Assembly: GCF_000165485.1 (NCBI RefSeq) | Contig: NC_014623.1 | Location: 2,561,501 to 2,625,500, forward strand | Reading direction: 5' to 3' | Length of the DNA: 64,000 nucleotides | DNA from: Stigmatella aurantiaca DW4/3-1 | GTDB lineage: Bacteria; Myxococcota; Myxococcia; Myxococcales; Myxococcaceae | In this document: piece after piece, positions 26,367-36,405 of the stretch | How the letters are laid out: each line of letters starts with the position of its first letter | Numbering within the stretch: the first letter of the stretch is position 1 | Notes under the pieces: model-generated | What the model saw: only the letters and a program-made list of their open reading frames with translations | Database searches by the model: none | What the model was told of the DNA's origin: nothing | Made by a program: the position numbers and the translations under genes

Positions 26367-29069
26367 ATGCGCCCTCTTCTTCTGCTTCCACTGCTGGCTT
26401 CTTGCGCCACCGTTCCTCCCACATCGGCGCCGTCCCCGCTCCCCGCGCAGACACAGGGGGAGGCGGTCCCCGCGCGGACGTGGGTCCAGCCCCGGGCCGT
26501 GGTCATCCGCCACGCCACGGTGATGCCCGCCTCGGGCCCCGCCATCGAGGATGGCGCCGTGGCCTTCGCCGAGGGCCGCTTGGTGGCGGTGGGACGCAGC
26601 GCGGAGGTGGTGGCGCCGCCGGGCGCCGAGGAGGTGGATGGCACGGGCCTCTTCGTCACCCCGGGGATGATCGACGCGCACAGCCACCTGGGCGTGTATG
26701 CCACCCCGGCGACCTTCGCGAATGAGGAGGGCAACGAGGCCACCGCGCCGGTCACGGCCGAGGTGGACGCCGAGCACGGCTTCTGGCCGCAGGATCCCGG
26801 GTTGCAGCGCGCGGCGGCCGGCGGGGTGACGTCGCTGCTCGTGCTGCCGGGCAGCGCCAACCTGATCGGAGGCCGGGGCTTCCCGGTGAAGCTGCACTTT
26901 GGCCGCTCGGCGGCGGAGATGCAGTTTCCGGGGGCGAAGGACTCGCTGAAGATGGCGTGCGGGGAGAACCCGCGCCGGGTGTACGGCGAGGGCCGCAAGA
27001 TGGCCCCCGCCACGCGCATGGCGAACGTGGCCGGTTACCGGCAGGCGTTCGCGTTGGCGCGCGACTACCTCAACCGGTGGACGGACTGGGAGAAGAAGAA
27101 GGCGAAGAAGCCAGACGAGGCCGGTCCACCGCCCGTCCGGGACCTGAAGCTGGAGACGCTGGCCGAGGTGCTGCGCGGCAACCTCCTGGTGCAGAACCAC
27201 TGCTACCGCGCCGACGAGATGGCGGTGATGCTCCAGGTGGCGAAGGAGGCGGGCTTCTCCATCCGGGCCTTTCACCACGCGGTGGAGGCCTACAAGCTGA
27301 GGGACGTGCTGGCGAAGAACGAGGTGGGGGTGGCCACCTGGGCCGACTGGTGGGGCTTCAAGATGGAGGCGTGGGACGGCATCCCCGAGAACGCGGGGAT
27401 GCTGTGGCAGGCGGGGGTGAAGACCGTCATCCACTCGGACTCGGCCTATGGCATCCAGCGGTTGAACCAGGAGGCGGGCAAGGCGATGTGGCGGGCCCGT
27501 GAGTCCGGCATTCCCCTCGCCGAGGAGGAGGTGCTGCGCTGGGTGACGCTGAACGCCGCGTGGGTGATGGGGGTGGAGGCCCAGACAGGCTCCCTGGAGC
27601 CGGGGAAGATGGCGGATGTGGTGTTGTGGAAGGGCCACCCGCTCAGCGCCTATGCGCGGGCGCAGCGCGTGTGGGCCGATGGCGTCGTCACCTACGATGC
27701 GGCCACGGGCCCGGTGGACATGAGCGACTTCGAGGTGGGCGAGCGCGCGGGGACCTCGGCGAGGCTCGTGGCGCAGCCGGCGCGCGTGCCCACCGGACAG
27801 GACCTGGGGCTGGAGGCTCCCTGCGATCCCGTGAAGGACCGCGCCTGCGCCGCGCTGCTGCCGGTGAGCGAGGGGGCGTGCACCGCCTTTCAGGGGGTGA
27901 CGGTGTTCACGGGCTCCGAGTGGTGGAAGGGTGCCTCCGTGCTCGTGGAGGGCGGCAAGGTGACGCGGGCGCAGGCCGGGGCGCTGGGGTCCCTGCCCGC
28001 CGGGTGCCGCGAAGTGGAGGGCCGGGGCCGGGTACTGACGCCCGGCCTGATGGAGGCGTTCACGGGCTTGGGGCTGGTGGAGGTGCTGGCGGAGTCCTCC
28101 ACCACCGATGACGTCTTGCAGGGGGGGGCCGCGGCGAAGGGACCCGTCCACGCGGCGCTCCGGGCTGCGGACAGCATCAACCCTGCCTCGGCGCTCTTTC
28201 CGGTCGCGCGGCTGGGAGGGGTCACCGCGGTGGGGACGGTGCCCGCGGAGGGGCTGATTCCGGGCCAGAGCGCCTTCGTGGCCACGGACGGCAGCCTCCG
28301 CCGCACGCCCCTGGCGCTCCACATCAACCTGGGGCTGCCGGGGCGGGAGGCGGTGTCCGGCTCGCGCTCCGCGGTGCTCGAGCACCTGCGCGAGCTGCTC
28401 TCGGATGCGCGTGAGTACGGCCGGCGCAAGGCGGACTTCGAGCAGAACCGCATGCGGGAAGTGGCCGCGAGCCGGTTGGATCTGGAGGCGCTCCAGCCGG
28501 TGCTGAACGGCACGGTGCGGGTGGTGGTGGCGGCGAAGCGGGCGGGGGATCTGCTGGCGGCATTGGAACTCGCGCGCGAGTACGGGCTCAAGCTCATCCT
28601 CGTGGGCGGCGACGAGGCGTGGCAGGTGGCGGGGGCCCTGGCGGCGGCGAAGGTGCCCGTCATCCTCAAGCCCACGCAGAACCTGCCCAGGAACTTCGAC
28701 AGCCTGGGGGCCCGGCTGGACCTGGCGGCGTTGCTGCACGCGGCCGGGGTGAAGGTGCTCATCTCCACGATGGACGAACCGCACCTGACGCGCACGCTGT
28801 CCCAGGAGGCCGCGAACGCGGTGGCCTGGGGCCTGCCCCACACCGAGGCGCTGCGGGCCATGACGTCGAACGTGGCGGAGGCCTTCGGGGTGGAGGGGGG
28901 CCGCATCGCCCCGGGCGCGGTGGCGGACCTGGTGCTGTGGAACGGAGATCCGCTGGATTTCGCGAGCCGGCCGCTGGGCATGTGGCTGGCGGGCCGTCAG
29001 GTGGGGCTCGTCAGCCGGCAGCAGGCGCTCTTCGAGAAGCACCAAAAGGCCACGGCCACCCCCCGGTGA
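26367..29069 (+). CDS. Double amidohydrolase-domain lipoprotein
   Basis: A 900-residue exported amidohydrolase. [10 protein letters not shown] is a lipoprotein signal peptide. The first half (about 40-475) is an amidohydrolase with the metal-binding HSH of [12 protein letters not shown] (His104 and His106), a conserved [12 protein letters not shown] histidine region and VIHSDSAYG. The second half (about 490-890) repeats the fold, but the equivalent of IDAHSH has become LMEAFTG at about 558-568. It therefore lacks the HxH ligands and is probably non-catalytic. C-terminal family motifs recur in both halves ([14 protein letters not shown] and [14 protein letters not shown]). Imidazolonepropionase-like or dipeptidase activity is possible; the substrate is unknown. 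Confidence 0.87.
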   Translation: MRPLLLLPLLASCATVPPTSAPSPLPAQTQGEAVPARTWVQPRAVVIRHATVMPASGPAIEDGAVAFAEGRLVAVGRSAEVVAPPGAEEVDGTGLFVTPGMIDAHSHLGVYATPATFANEEGNEATAPVTAEVDAEHGFWPQDPGLQRAAAGGVTSLLVLPGSANLIGGRGFPVKLHFGRSAAEMQFPGAKDSLKMACGENPRRVYGEGRKMAPATRMANVAGYRQAFALARDYLNRWTDWEKKKAKKPDEAGPPPVRDLKLETLAEVLRGNLLVQNHCYRADEMAVMLQVAKEAGFSIRAFHHAVEAYKLRDVLAKNEVGVATWADWWGFKMEAWDGIPENAGMLWQAGVKTVIHSDSAYGIQRLNQEAGKAMWRARESGIPLAEEEVLRWVTLNAAWVMGVEAQTGSLEPGKMADVVLWKGHPLSAYARAQRVWADGVVTYDAATGPVDMSDFEVGERAGTSARLVAQPARVPTGQDLGLEAPCDPVKDRACAALLPVSEGACTAFQGVTVFTGSEWWKGASVLVEGGKVTRAQAGALGSLPAGCREVEGRGRVLTPGLMEAFTGLGLVEVLAESSTTDDVLQGGAAAKGPVHAALRAADSINPASALFPVARLGGVTAVGTVPAEGLIPGQSAFVATDGSLRRTPLALHINLGLPGREAVSGSRSAVLEHLRELLSDAREYGRRKADFEQNRMREVAASRLDLEALQPVLNGTVRVVVAAKRAGDLLAALELAREYGLKLILVGGDEAWQVAGALAAAKVPVILKPTQNLPRNFDSLGARLDLAALLHAAGVKVLISTMDEPHLTRTLSQEAANAVAWGLPHTEALRAMTSNVAEAFGVEGGRIAPGAVADLVLWNGDPLDFASRPLGMWLAGRQVGLVSRQQALFEKHQKATATPR

Positions 29070-29087
29070 GGAGGGCGGCCGCGGTGG

Positions 29088-29113
29088 GCTTCCGGGTGTG
29101 ATGGCGCGGAAGC
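29088..29113. terminator. Bidirectional stem-loop between convergent genes
   Basis: GCTTCCG (29088-29094) and CGGAAGC (29107-29113) form a perfect 7-bp stem with a 12-base loop. The 3' arm abuts the stop codon of the minus-strand propeller gene, and the amidohydrolase ends 19 bases before the 5' arm. It is likely a shared terminator. Confidence 0.55.
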
Positions 29114-30772
29114 TCAGTCCCCGCTGTAGATGCCGATGGAGCCGGCCACCCAGCGCTTGTCGCTGCGCTCGTAGCCCATGAAGCCGACGAGCACGCGGCG
29201 CTTGGCCCCCGAGGTGTCTACCTGGATATCGGAGATGCGGGACATGGCCAGATCCACGCCGAACACCTGCCCATTGTAGTGGGCGACGGTGTTGCCCCGG
29301 ATGCGGCTGATGCCGCCGCCCCAACTGGTGCCGGCCCAGACGCTGCCATCGAGCGGGTCGGCCGCCACGGAGGAGACATAGCCCTTGTTGTCCGCCAGCT
29401 CCGTGCTGAGCCGGCGCAGCAGGGTGCCCTCGTTGCTGAGCTGCGCCACGCCGTTCGAGAAGGAGCCCACCCACACGGTGCCGTCCTTCGCCACCGCCAT
29501 GCCGGAGACGTTGTCGGAGATGCGCTGCTCGGGGCGCGAGCCCTCGGCCACCGCATCCTTCCAGATGTCGTAGCGGTTCCAGGTGTAGGCGCTGTCCTCG
29601 GTCATCGACTGGGCCCGCCAGTAGTTGGCGCTGCCCGTCGCGGTCATGTAGCGGAAGCGCGTGGAGCGATCCGCGCCCCCGAACCAGACATCGCCGCTCG
29701 GGTCCACCGCCACCCCGTAGTAGGCGTCCGTGAGCAGGGCGTTGCGCACGCGCCACTTGGAGGGATCATTCGGGTAGAGCTTCGAGTCCTCGGACTTGTT
29801 CGAGTAGACGAAGGCGTTGATGGCCGGGTGGACGTGCTCGTACAGGCCCGCGCACGAGTGCTGCCCATTGCAGGCGGGGTTGCCCTCGAACTCGGTGGAG
29901 CCCCAAGCGAAGCCGTGGTTGCCGCCGAACCACACACTCTGGGTCCGCTTGTCCACGGCGATGCGCAGGATGTTGCAGATCTTCTCCCGGCCGCGAGGCT
30001 CGTCCCGGACGACGTCCGGTCCCGAGAAGATGTCGTAGTGCACCGTGGAGATGGTGCCATTGGGCAGCAGCGTCACCTTGTCCGCGTCACCGGACTTGTA
30101 GCGGCTGGGGTCCGGGCTGGCGCCGTCCCAGTTGTTCTCGCAGTGGTTGGCCCCCTCGCCGGGCATGCCCTCGTAGCCCACGAAGACCATGCCCGAGGCG
30201 CCCGCCTTCTTCAGGCCTCCGGCCACGGAGATGACCTTGAGGTACTTGGCGCCCGAGGGCGTGCCTCCGCCCGGCAGGTAGCCATAGGGACGCAGGCCCT
30301 CGGCCATGGTGAACTTCTGGAAGCGCGTGGTGCCGGGCTTCAGGAGGAAGAGGCCCTCTTCGCCGCCCGCCACCCAGACGTTGCCGTCCTCATCGGACGC
30401 CACGCCGTACACCTTCTCGGGGCCGTTCTCGTTCCTGCCGAAGAACTGCCAGCCGGCGGCCGTGGGCGGCGGAACGATGATGGGGGGGGTGGGGGGAGGC
30501 GTGGGCGTTCCCCCATCCGAGGGGGGCGTGCCCCCGTCTCCGGGGGGGCCGGCATCGGGCGTCCCGCCGTCCCCACCCACGGGGGGCGTGGGGAGCTCCG
30601 GAATGGGGTTCACCGGCGCGGCCGGGTCTGTCCCGGGCGTGCCAGTGCCTGGGTTGTCCAAGCCGGGGTTGCCCTGCTCCGACGTGTCATTGCCACCGCC
30701 CTCCGAGCACCCTGTCGCTGAGACCAGTCCGGCCACCACGAGTGCTCCCGCCCACTTCCATCCGCCCTTCAT
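29114..30772 (-). CDS. Beta-propeller lipoprotein with Pro/Gly-rich linker
   Basis: A 552-residue exported protein. The signal peptide AGALVVAGLVSATGC has a lipobox; residues about 30-100 are a Pro/Gly/Asp-rich tether with repeated GGTP units. The rest is beta-propeller-like, with blades of the form VYGVASDEDGNVWVAGGEEGLF, YYGVAVDPSGDVWFGG and VSGMAVAKDGTVWVGSFSNG. These resemble the two-component-regulator propeller repeats. No kinase or catalytic domain follows, so it is probably a surface-anchored binding protein. I do not recognise a specific ligand. It is a single gene, convergent with the amidohydrolase. Confidence 0.82.
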   Translation of the reverse strand: MKGGWKWAGALVVAGLVSATGCSEGGGNDTSEQGNPGLDNPGTGTPGTDPAAPVNPIPELPTPPVGGDGGTPDAGPPGDGGTPPSDGGTPTPPPTPPIIVPPPTAAGWQFFGRNENGPEKVYGVASDEDGNVWVAGGEEGLFLLKPGTTRFQKFTMAEGLRPYGYLPGGGTPSGAKYLKVISVAGGLKKAGASGMVFVGYEGMPGEGANHCENNWDGASPDPSRYKSGDADKVTLLPNGTISTVHYDIFSGPDVVRDEPRGREKICNILRIAVDKRTQSVWFGGNHGFAWGSTEFEGNPACNGQHSCAGLYEHVHPAINAFVYSNKSEDSKLYPNDPSKWRVRNALLTDAYYGVAVDPSGDVWFGGADRSTRFRYMTATGSANYWRAQSMTEDSAYTWNRYDIWKDAVAEGSRPEQRISDNVSGMAVAKDGTVWVGSFSNGVAQLSNEGTLLRRLSTELADNKGYVSSVAADPLDGSVWAGTSWGGGISRIRGNTVAHYNGQVFGVDLAMSRISDIQVDTSGAKRRVLVGFMGYERSDKRWVAGSIGIYSGD

Positions 30773-30907
30773 ACGGCCTCACTTGAAGAAAACAGGTGTC
30801 CGCAGACCCCGTGCTTCCTCAGGCTGACGCAAGACTGGGGCCAGCGGGATTGGCTGCTGGGCAGAGGCAGGCGTCCGTTGCCGGACAGGCCGTGGGAAGC
30901 CGATTTC

Positions 30908-30921
30908 CCTCCCAAGGGAGG
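30908..30921. promoter_or_regulatory. Inverted repeat between divergent propeller and methyltransferase genes
   Basis: CCTCCC-AA-GGGAGG is a perfect 6-bp inverted repeat with a two-base centre, 43 bases before the methyltransferase start and 135 bases before the propeller lipoprotein start. It could be an operator for either gene; no clear -35/-10 pair accompanies it. Confidence 0.35.
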
Positions 30922-30963
30922 CACTTTTCCCGGCAAGGGGCTGTTCCGTGCTACGTCCAGAGA

Positions 30964-31659
30964 ATGAGCGGGAATGATGTCCGCGGCCGGACGCCCTTGT
31001 CCCTGGTGAGCCAGGAGCCAGATCTCCTCTTCTACATGCGCCAAGCAGGGGAGCGAGGGGGGCCGGTGCTCGTTCTGGGCTCGGCCAATGGGCGTGTGCC
31101 CTGGTCCCTGGCGGGCCATGGCTTCCAGGTGGTGGGGGTGGACTCATCCGAGACGATGAGCCGCTCCGCCGAGGAGCGCCGGAGCAAGGAGTCCGCGGAG
31201 GTGTCCCAGCGGGTGCGTTTCATCGTCTCCGACGTGCGGGTCCTGCGCCTGGAGGAGCGCTTCTCGCTGGTGCTCGCGCCCCAGCACTCGATGGGGCTGA
31301 TGGCGAACCGGGACGAGCTGGAGGCCTTCCTGGCCACGGTGCGCCACCACCTGACCCCCGAGGGGACGTTCATCTACGACGTGCTCAATCCCCCGCGCGA
31401 GGCCATTCTGCCCCGGGATGAGGGGCCCACGGCCCCCCTGGAGCCCCGCCGCTCGCTGTTCGCCTTGCACCTGAGCGAGCGCAAGCCTCCTGGGGGCACG
31501 GCGCCCATTCGCCGGTTGCGGCTGCGCCACTTCTCCCCGGAGGAGCTGGAGACGGCGCTGAGCGCCTGCGGGCTGACGCTGCGCGAGCGCTACGGGCGCT
31601 TCGATGGCAAACCGTTCGATCTGGAGGACTCGCGCCAGATTGGCGTCGTGGGGCTGTAG
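30964..31659 (+). CDS. Class I SAM-dependent methyltransferase
   Basis: A 231-residue methyltransferase with the SAM-binding motif VLVLGSANGRVPWSLAGHGFQVVGVDSSETM, an acidic residue in the second strand and VSDVRVLRLEERFSLVLAPQHSM as the third. The ATG at 30964 begins the recognisable fold; the open frame back to 30796 does not add conserved residues. The ribosome-binding site (AGAG) is weak. It is followed by a small convergent unknown gene. Substrate unknown. Confidence 0.83.
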   Translation: MSGNDVRGRTPLSLVSQEPDLLFYMRQAGERGGPVLVLGSANGRVPWSLAGHGFQVVGVDSSETMSRSAEERRSKESAEVSQRVRFIVSDVRVLRLEERFSLVLAPQHSMGLMANRDELEAFLATVRHHLTPEGTFIYDVLNPPREAILPRDEGPTAPLEPRRSLFALHLSERKPPGGTAPIRRLRLRHFSPEELETALSACGLTLRERYGRFDGKPFDLEDSRQIGVVGL

Positions 31660-31671
31660 CCGGCCCCGGCG

Positions 31672-31929
31672 TCAGCTGATGACGGGGAGCTTGAACTTGT
31701 CCGGCCCGTTCGGGTTGGGCGGAGGCCCCTCGGCCTCGATGCTCAGCGCCAGCTCCATCAGATCGAGCAGCTGGGCACGGCCTTCCTCGCCGTCGGGCGC
31801 CAGGACCACCAGCTCCACGGGCAGCCGTTCCTCGGGCGGCACGGGCTCCGGGTCAATGGCGTTGCCCTCGGCGTCGAGTTCCTCCACGAGGAGGTCCCCG
31901 TCTCGGTGGATGGTGTAGCGGCGGCGCAT
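31672..31929 (-). CDS. Small unknown acidic protein
   Basis: An 85-residue protein (MRRRYTIHRDGDLLVEELDAEGNAIDPEPVPPEERL...) of acidic character with no signal peptide or membrane segment. GAGGA lies five bases before the ATG at 31929. It lies 60 bases upstream of, and on the same strand order as, the response regulator gene at 31989 but ends just before the methyltransferase stop. I do not recognise it. Confidence 0.6.
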   Translation of the reverse strand: MRRRYTIHRDGDLLVEELDAEGNAIDPEPVPPEERLPVELVVLAPDGEEGRAQLLDLMELALSIEAEGPPPNPNGPDKFKLPVIS

Positions 31930-31988
31930 GGTGTCCTCGGCGGAATGGTGCGGGAGGCAGGGCCTTCCGGAAAGCAAAATGTGCGGTC

Positions 31989-32678
31989 TCAGCGGTCGAA
32001 CCGGTAGCCCAGGCCCCGGATCGTCAGGAAGTGGCGGGGCGCTTCCGGGTCCGGCTCGAACTTGAGGCGGAGCTGGCGCACGAAGTTGTCGACCGTGCGC
32101 GCGCTGCCCTCGTAGTCGAAGCCCCAGGCGCCCGAGAGCAGCTCCTCGCGGGAGAAGGTGCGCCCCGGGTGGGCCAGGAAGTGGGTCAGCAGCTTGAACT
32201 CCTGCGCCGTCAGCTCCACGGCCTTGCCCGCGCGCGCCACCGTCTTGCCCACCATGTCCACCTCGACGTCCCCGAAGGTCACCGGGGGGGCGCCCGAGGC
32301 GGGGTGCCGCCGCCGCAGCACGGCCTTGATGCGTGCCAGCAGCTCCTGCAGCCCGAAGGGCTTCACCACGTAGTCATCCGCCCCCAGGTTGAGGCCGAGG
32401 ATCTTGTCCGGCTCCATGCCCTTGGCGGAGAGCATCACCACGGGGGTGTCCCGGCCGCGCTGGCGCAGCTCCTTGAGCACATCGAAGCCGTTGAGCTCCG
32501 GGAGCATGATGTCCAGGACGACCAGGTCCGGCGCCTCGTCGAGCGCCTTGGCGAGCCCCACGCGCCCATCCTGGGCCTGGAGCACGTCATAGCCCTCGAT
32601 GCGCAGGTTGATGGACAGGCCCGTGAGGATGGACAGGTCATCCTCCACGACCAGAATGCGTTGCACCTTCTCGCTCAT
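31989..32678 (-). CDS. Response regulator, OmpR/PhoB type
   Basis: A 229-residue response regulator. The receiver domain (about 5-120) has the acidic pair VEDD, the phosphorylated Asp56 in LVVLDIMLP, and the conserved Lys in VVKPFG. The winged-helix DNA-binding domain is at about 130-229 (ELTAQEFKLLTHFLAHPGRTFSREELL, then RTVDNFVRQLRLKFE). The stop of the kinase gene overlaps its ATG (ATGA), so kinase and regulator are co-transcribed. Its targets may include the divergent cytochrome gene at 34395. Confidence 0.95.
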   Translation of the reverse strand: MSEKVQRILVVEDDLSILTGLSINLRIEGYDVLQAQDGRVGLAKALDEAPDLVVLDIMLPELNGFDVLKELRQRGRDTPVVMLSAKGMEPDKILGLNLGADDYVVKPFGLQELLARIKAVLRRRHPASGAPPVTFGDVEVDMVGKTVARAGKAVELTAQEFKLLTHFLAHPGRTFSREELLSGAWGFDYEGSARTVDNFVRQLRLKFEPDPEAPRHFLTIRGLGYRFDR

Positions 32679-34195
32679 GCCTTGCCTGCCGGAAGCTGGA
32701 GGGTGAAGAGGCTGCCCTTGCCCAGCTTGCTCTGGACCGAGATGCGCCCTCCGTGGGCCTCGATGATCCGCTTGGTGATGGCCAGCCCCAGCCCACTGCC
32801 CTCGGTCTTGCGGGTCAGCAGGTTGTCCACCCGGTAGAAGCGCTCGAAGATGCGCTGCCGGTCCCGGGGGGCGATGCCCACCCCGTTGTCCTCCACGGAG
32901 AGCGCCACCCACCGGCGGTCCGCGCGGACCGACAGGGCGATGCGCTTGTCCTGGCCGCTGTACTTGTAGGCGTTCTGCAGCAGGTTGAGGAGCGCCCCGG
33001 CCACCGCGTGCCGGTCCACCTCCACCTGGGGCAGCCCGCTGGGCACGTCCACCTTCAGCTCCACGCCCCCATCCAGGCGCTGGGCCCGGAAGGCCGCCAC
33101 CGCCGTGTCCACCACGTCCGCCACCGCCGTGGGCTCGCGCTGGTACTCCTTGCGGCCGCTCTCCAGGCGCGCCCAGTCCAGCACCCGCTCGATGAGGGCC
33201 GACAGCCGCTCGGTCTCCCGGGAGAGCAGTTGCAGCACCTCCTGGGTCTGGGCGGGATCCTTCAGCCGTCCCAAGGCGAGCGTCTCGATGAACATGCGGA
33301 TGGAGGTCAGTGGGGTGCGAAGCTCATGGCTCACCAGGGAGACGAAGTCCGTCTTGAGCCGCGACAGCTTCGCCTCCCGGTAGAGGACCCGTCCGGTGTA
33401 CACCACGCCGAAGGTGAGCGTCAGGTAGAACAAGCCCAGCAGCACGCCATACACCACGCGGTTGCGCGTGGAGGCGCGCGCCACGGGGTCTTCTCCGGTG
33501 GGCAGCACCACCAGCCGGAAGTCCTGGAGGGGGGCGGCGAGCACCTGGTCCGCCAGCACCTGGGGGCCCAGGGCGCTGGCGCGCGCTTGGACGACCTCGG
33601 ACATGAGCCGGCCCATGAGCCCCTCGGTGGCCTCCCGGGGGATGGGCCTCAGCGCGAAGAGGACCGGCTCCGGCGAGGCCAGGTAGCGCTCGGCCTGCTC
33701 CGTCAACAGGGCCTCCACCTCGGCCGTGGACAGTTGGGTGCCGCGCACCCCGTCGCCGTGCCGCTCGGCGGCGATGAGCACCGGCTGCCCGCCCACGTGG
33801 AGGGAGAAGACGGTCTGATCCGGGGGCAGGTGGCTCAGGTCGGCGAGCACCGCGTTGAGCGCCACCGACAGGGCCGCATCCGAGCAGATCACCTTGCCCC
33901 CCTCCACCCGGAAGGACGCCTCGGAGATGACCCGCCCGGGGGTGGTGACCAGCTCCAGCTCCCCACCGCGCTCCACGAAGCGGGCTTGGCGCAGCTCCTG
34001 GGGCAGGTCCTTCGCCAGCGCTTTCAACGTCCCATGCCAGGCGGCTTCCAGCCGCTTCTCCACGGCGGCGCGCTCGTTGATGATGGCCACCACCCCAAAG
34101 CCGGACAGCCCCGCCGAGGGCAGCACGACCAGCACGATGAGCAGTGCGAACGTGCGCCGGAAGCTCAGGACGATGGGAGGCGAGGTGCGAGCCAC
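32675..34195 (-). CDS. Sensor histidine kinase
   Basis: A 506-residue membrane sensor kinase. Membrane helix 1 is at about 15-38, a periplasmic sensor region runs to about 245, and helix 2 is at about 247-270. The dimerisation domain contains His290 in VSHELRTPLTS, and the catalytic ATPase domain has NLLQNAYKYS, EDNGVGIAPRDRQRIFERFYR and GSGLGLAITKRIIEAHGG. It is upstream of and overlaps the response regulator. It is divergent from a cytochrome lipoprotein, which suggests a redox or envelope signal, but the sensor domain is not recognised. Confidence 0.95.
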   Translation of the reverse strand: MARTSPPIVLSFRRTFALLIVLVVLPSAGLSGFGVVAIINERAAVEKRLEAAWHGTLKALAKDLPQELRQARFVERGGELELVTTPGRVISEASFRVEGGKVICSDAALSVALNAVLADLSHLPPDQTVFSLHVGGQPVLIAAERHGDGVRGTQLSTAEVEALLTEQAERYLASPEPVLFALRPIPREATEGLMGRLMSEVVQARASALGPQVLADQVLAAPLQDFRLVVLPTGEDPVARASTRNRVVYGVLLGLFYLTLTFGVVYTGRVLYREAKLSRLKTDFVSLVSHELRTPLTSIRMFIETLALGRLKDPAQTQEVLQLLSRETERLSALIERVLDWARLESGRKEYQREPTAVADVVDTAVAAFRAQRLDGGVELKVDVPSGLPQVEVDRHAVAGALLNLLQNAYKYSGQDKRIALSVRADRRWVALSVEDNGVGIAPRDRQRIFERFYRVDNLLTRKTEGSGLGLAITKRIIEAHGGRISVQSKLGKGSLFTLQLPAGKA

Positions 34196-34394
34196 GGCTT
34201 CTCCTTACCCTGCTCCGGGCGTGTATGCTCGTGTCGTTTATGTTCGAGGCGGAGAGGCGTCCTCTGTTCGACGAGCCACACCCCATGTGGGGAAACATTC
34301 GACTTCCAGTCGGCGCTGGTGGCAGCATGCCTTTCCGTTTTCAGTCAGGAAGGGGTTGAGCAGGGCCGGAGCCTTTCCTTTGGAGAAGCGCACC
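34196..34394. promoter_or_regulatory. Divergent promoter region between the two-component system and cytochrome gene
   Basis: No gene lies here. The region holds CCCC-ATGT-GGGG (34281-34292), a perfect inverted repeat, and three TTCGA motifs (34243, 34267, 34298) spaced 24 and 31 bases apart. OmpR-type regulators often bind repeated half-sites, so these may be recognised by the neighbouring response regulator. GGAGAAG at 34382-34388 serves as ribosome-binding site for the cytochrome gene. Confidence 0.4.
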
Positions 34395-36380
34395 ATGCGC
34401 AAGCAGGTTCTGGCCGCGGTCATGGCGCTGGCCCTGGGATGGGCCGGTTGTGAGCAGCAGCCGATTGCCACCTATTCGCCGTCCGCGGGCTCCCTGGCGC
34501 TCAGCCGGGATGACGCGTTTCTCTACGCGGTGGACACCGACAATGGGCTCGTCGCGGTGGTGGACACCGACGCCTACGAGAAGGTGGCGGAGGTGAAGGT
34601 GGGCCGGGCCCCCGAGCGCATCACGGTGGGGCCCGACGACACCCTTTATGTCTCCAACCGGGGAGACCGCAGCGTGTCCGTCATCCGCCGGGGCCAATGG
34701 ACGGAGGCGGCGCGGTTGCAGGTGGGCGTGGAGCCCATGGGGCTGGCGGTCTCCGCGGACGGTCAGACGCTCCTCGTGGTGAACAGCACGATGCTGGACT
34801 CCTCCGAGACGGGCTCCGTGGCCGCCTTCGACACGGCCACGCTGGAGAAGCGCTGGGAGCTGCCCGTGGGGGACGAGCCCCGCGGCATTGCCCTGCTGGA
34901 GGATGGCACGGCGCTCGTGACCCTCCACCGCATGGGCGAGGTGGTCCAGCTGGATCTGTCGAGCCGGAACAGGCCGAAGATCCTCAAGGCGCGCACGGGG
35001 CTGAATGAGCGCGCCAACGCCCTCGCGCTTCAGCGGCGGGACAGCACGGTGGGAACCACCTTCCACGCCCGGGGCGTGACGGACGTCGTGGTGTCGCCGG
35101 ATGGCCGCCGGGCCTTCGCGACGGCGCAGTGGGCGCGCGAGGACCCCGTCGTGACGCCGGGCACGCCGGGCATGCCTTCGGGCGGTGGGGACAGTCTCTA
35201 CGGGGGCGGCGGGCCTTGCGGCGTTGGCGCCATCGCCTCTCCGGGCGTCATCACCTTCGAGGCCGAGACCGCCGAGCCGCGGGTGGATGACCACAGCCAG
35301 GCCTGCAATGAGGATGACAACCCGGACTTTCCGCCCAACACCATCACCAGCCCGGACCCCTCGCACCCGGTGCAGGGCCCCATCGCCTCCGTGGTGGATC
35401 CCACCGGGGCGTGGCTCTACGTGGTGAACCGGGAGACGAACAACGTGGCGGTGATGCCCACCAACCGCCGCAAGGGAGAGGACCTGAACGTCGTCCGGCT
35501 CCCGGCCACCACCGTGCGCCAGCTCGTGCGCGTGGGCGCGGGCCCCAACGGCATTGCCCTGTCGCGGGATGGCCGCCGGGCGTACGTCTACAACGGGTTC
35601 GACCACACGTTGTCCCGGCTGGTGGGCGATGGCTTGGGCACGGTCAACATCCGCGAGGAGGGCCCCCGGTTGCAGCTCGCCGGGGATGTGCTGCCGCCCG
35701 AGGTGGTGATGGGCCGCAAGCTCTTCTTCTCCGCGCTCGACACGCGGATGACGGCGGCCAACGTGGGCGCCGCGTGCTCCACCTGCCACCACGATGTGCG
35801 CGATGACGGCCACACGTGGATGTTCCCGGATGGACCGCGCCAGACGCCCACGCTCGCTGGCCGCATGATCACCCAGACGGGCCCGTTCCACTGGAGCGGC
35901 GAGTTCTCCTCGCTGAACGACTTTCTGGATGTGACCGTGCGGCACCGCATGGGCGGCGGGATGGTGGACGCGTTCATGACGGCGCAGCTCTCCGCGTTCA
36001 TGGACGTGGCCCCGGCTCCGGACAACCCGTACAAGCGGGAGGAGCTGACGGAGGTCCAGCGCCGGGGCGCTCAGGTGTTCGTCAAGGCGCGCTGCGACGA
36101 TTGCCACACGGGCGAGGCGTTCACCAACAACAAGCAAGCGAATGTGGGGACCTTCGTGCTCTCGGGCGCGCTCCCGGACAAGGAGGCCGTGCGCAAGCTG
36201 GGCCTCAATACCCCGTCCTTGCTGGGGCTGGCCCGCAGCGCGCCGTACCTGCACGATGGCAGCGCGATGACGCTCAAGGAGCGCATCTTCCAGACGCGCT
36301 ACACGGACCAGCACGGCAAGACGTCGCAGCTCTCCGACGCGGATGTCGAGGATCTCGTCGAATTCCTGCGCACGCTATAG
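34395..36380 (+). CDS. YVTN beta-propeller / di-heme cytochrome c lipoprotein (MauG/CcpA-like)
   Basis: A 661-residue exported redox protein. ALALGWAGC is a lipoprotein signal peptide. Residues about 30-400 form a YVTN-type beta-propeller (LYAVDTDNGLVAVVDTDAYEKVAEV, TLYVSNRGDRSVSVI, WLYVVNRETNNVAV). The C-terminal half resembles the di-heme cytochrome c peroxidase/MauG family, with heme motifs CSTCH at about 461 and CDDCH at about 567. The ATG at 34395 is preferred over an open frame from 33855 that overlaps the kinase gene. It is divergent from a two-component system and followed 26 bases later by a cupin gene. Confidence 0.88.
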   Translation: MRKQVLAAVMALALGWAGCEQQPIATYSPSAGSLALSRDDAFLYAVDTDNGLVAVVDTDAYEKVAEVKVGRAPERITVGPDDTLYVSNRGDRSVSVIRRGQWTEAARLQVGVEPMGLAVSADGQTLLVVNSTMLDSSETGSVAAFDTATLEKRWELPVGDEPRGIALLEDGTALVTLHRMGEVVQLDLSSRNRPKILKARTGLNERANALALQRRDSTVGTTFHARGVTDVVVSPDGRRAFATAQWAREDPVVTPGTPGMPSGGGDSLYGGGGPCGVGAIASPGVITFEAETAEPRVDDHSQACNEDDNPDFPPNTITSPDPSHPVQGPIASVVDPTGAWLYVVNRETNNVAVMPTNRRKGEDLNVVRLPATTVRQLVRVGAGPNGIALSRDGRRAYVYNGFDHTLSRLVGDGLGTVNIREEGPRLQLAGDVLPPEVVMGRKLFFSALDTRMTAANVGAACSTCHHDVRDDGHTWMFPDGPRQTPTLAGRMITQTGPFHWSGEFSSLNDFLDVTVRHRMGGGMVDAFMTAQLSAFMDVAPAPDNPYKREELTEVQRRGAQVFVKARCDDCHTGEAFTNNKQANVGTFVLSGALPDKEAVRKLGLNTPSLLGLARSAPYLHDGSAMTLKERIFQTRYTDQHGKTSQLSDADVEDLVEFLRTL

Positions 36381-36405
36381 AGCAAGGATCTTCCCGGAGC
36401 GTGCC

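Noticed and set aside
26313-29756. A 1147-codon open frame antisense to the amidohydrolase gene
   Set aside because: It is a His/Arg/Gly/Leu-rich shadow typical of high-GC antisense frames; it lacks conserved motifs and crosses two convergent genes and their terminator.
30478-30660. Possible repeat array in the Pro/Gly region of the propeller lipoprotein
   Set aside because: The apparent repeats are codon-level (GGTP/PP) and vary in length and sequence; no DNA-level direct repeats or spacers as in a CRISPR array.
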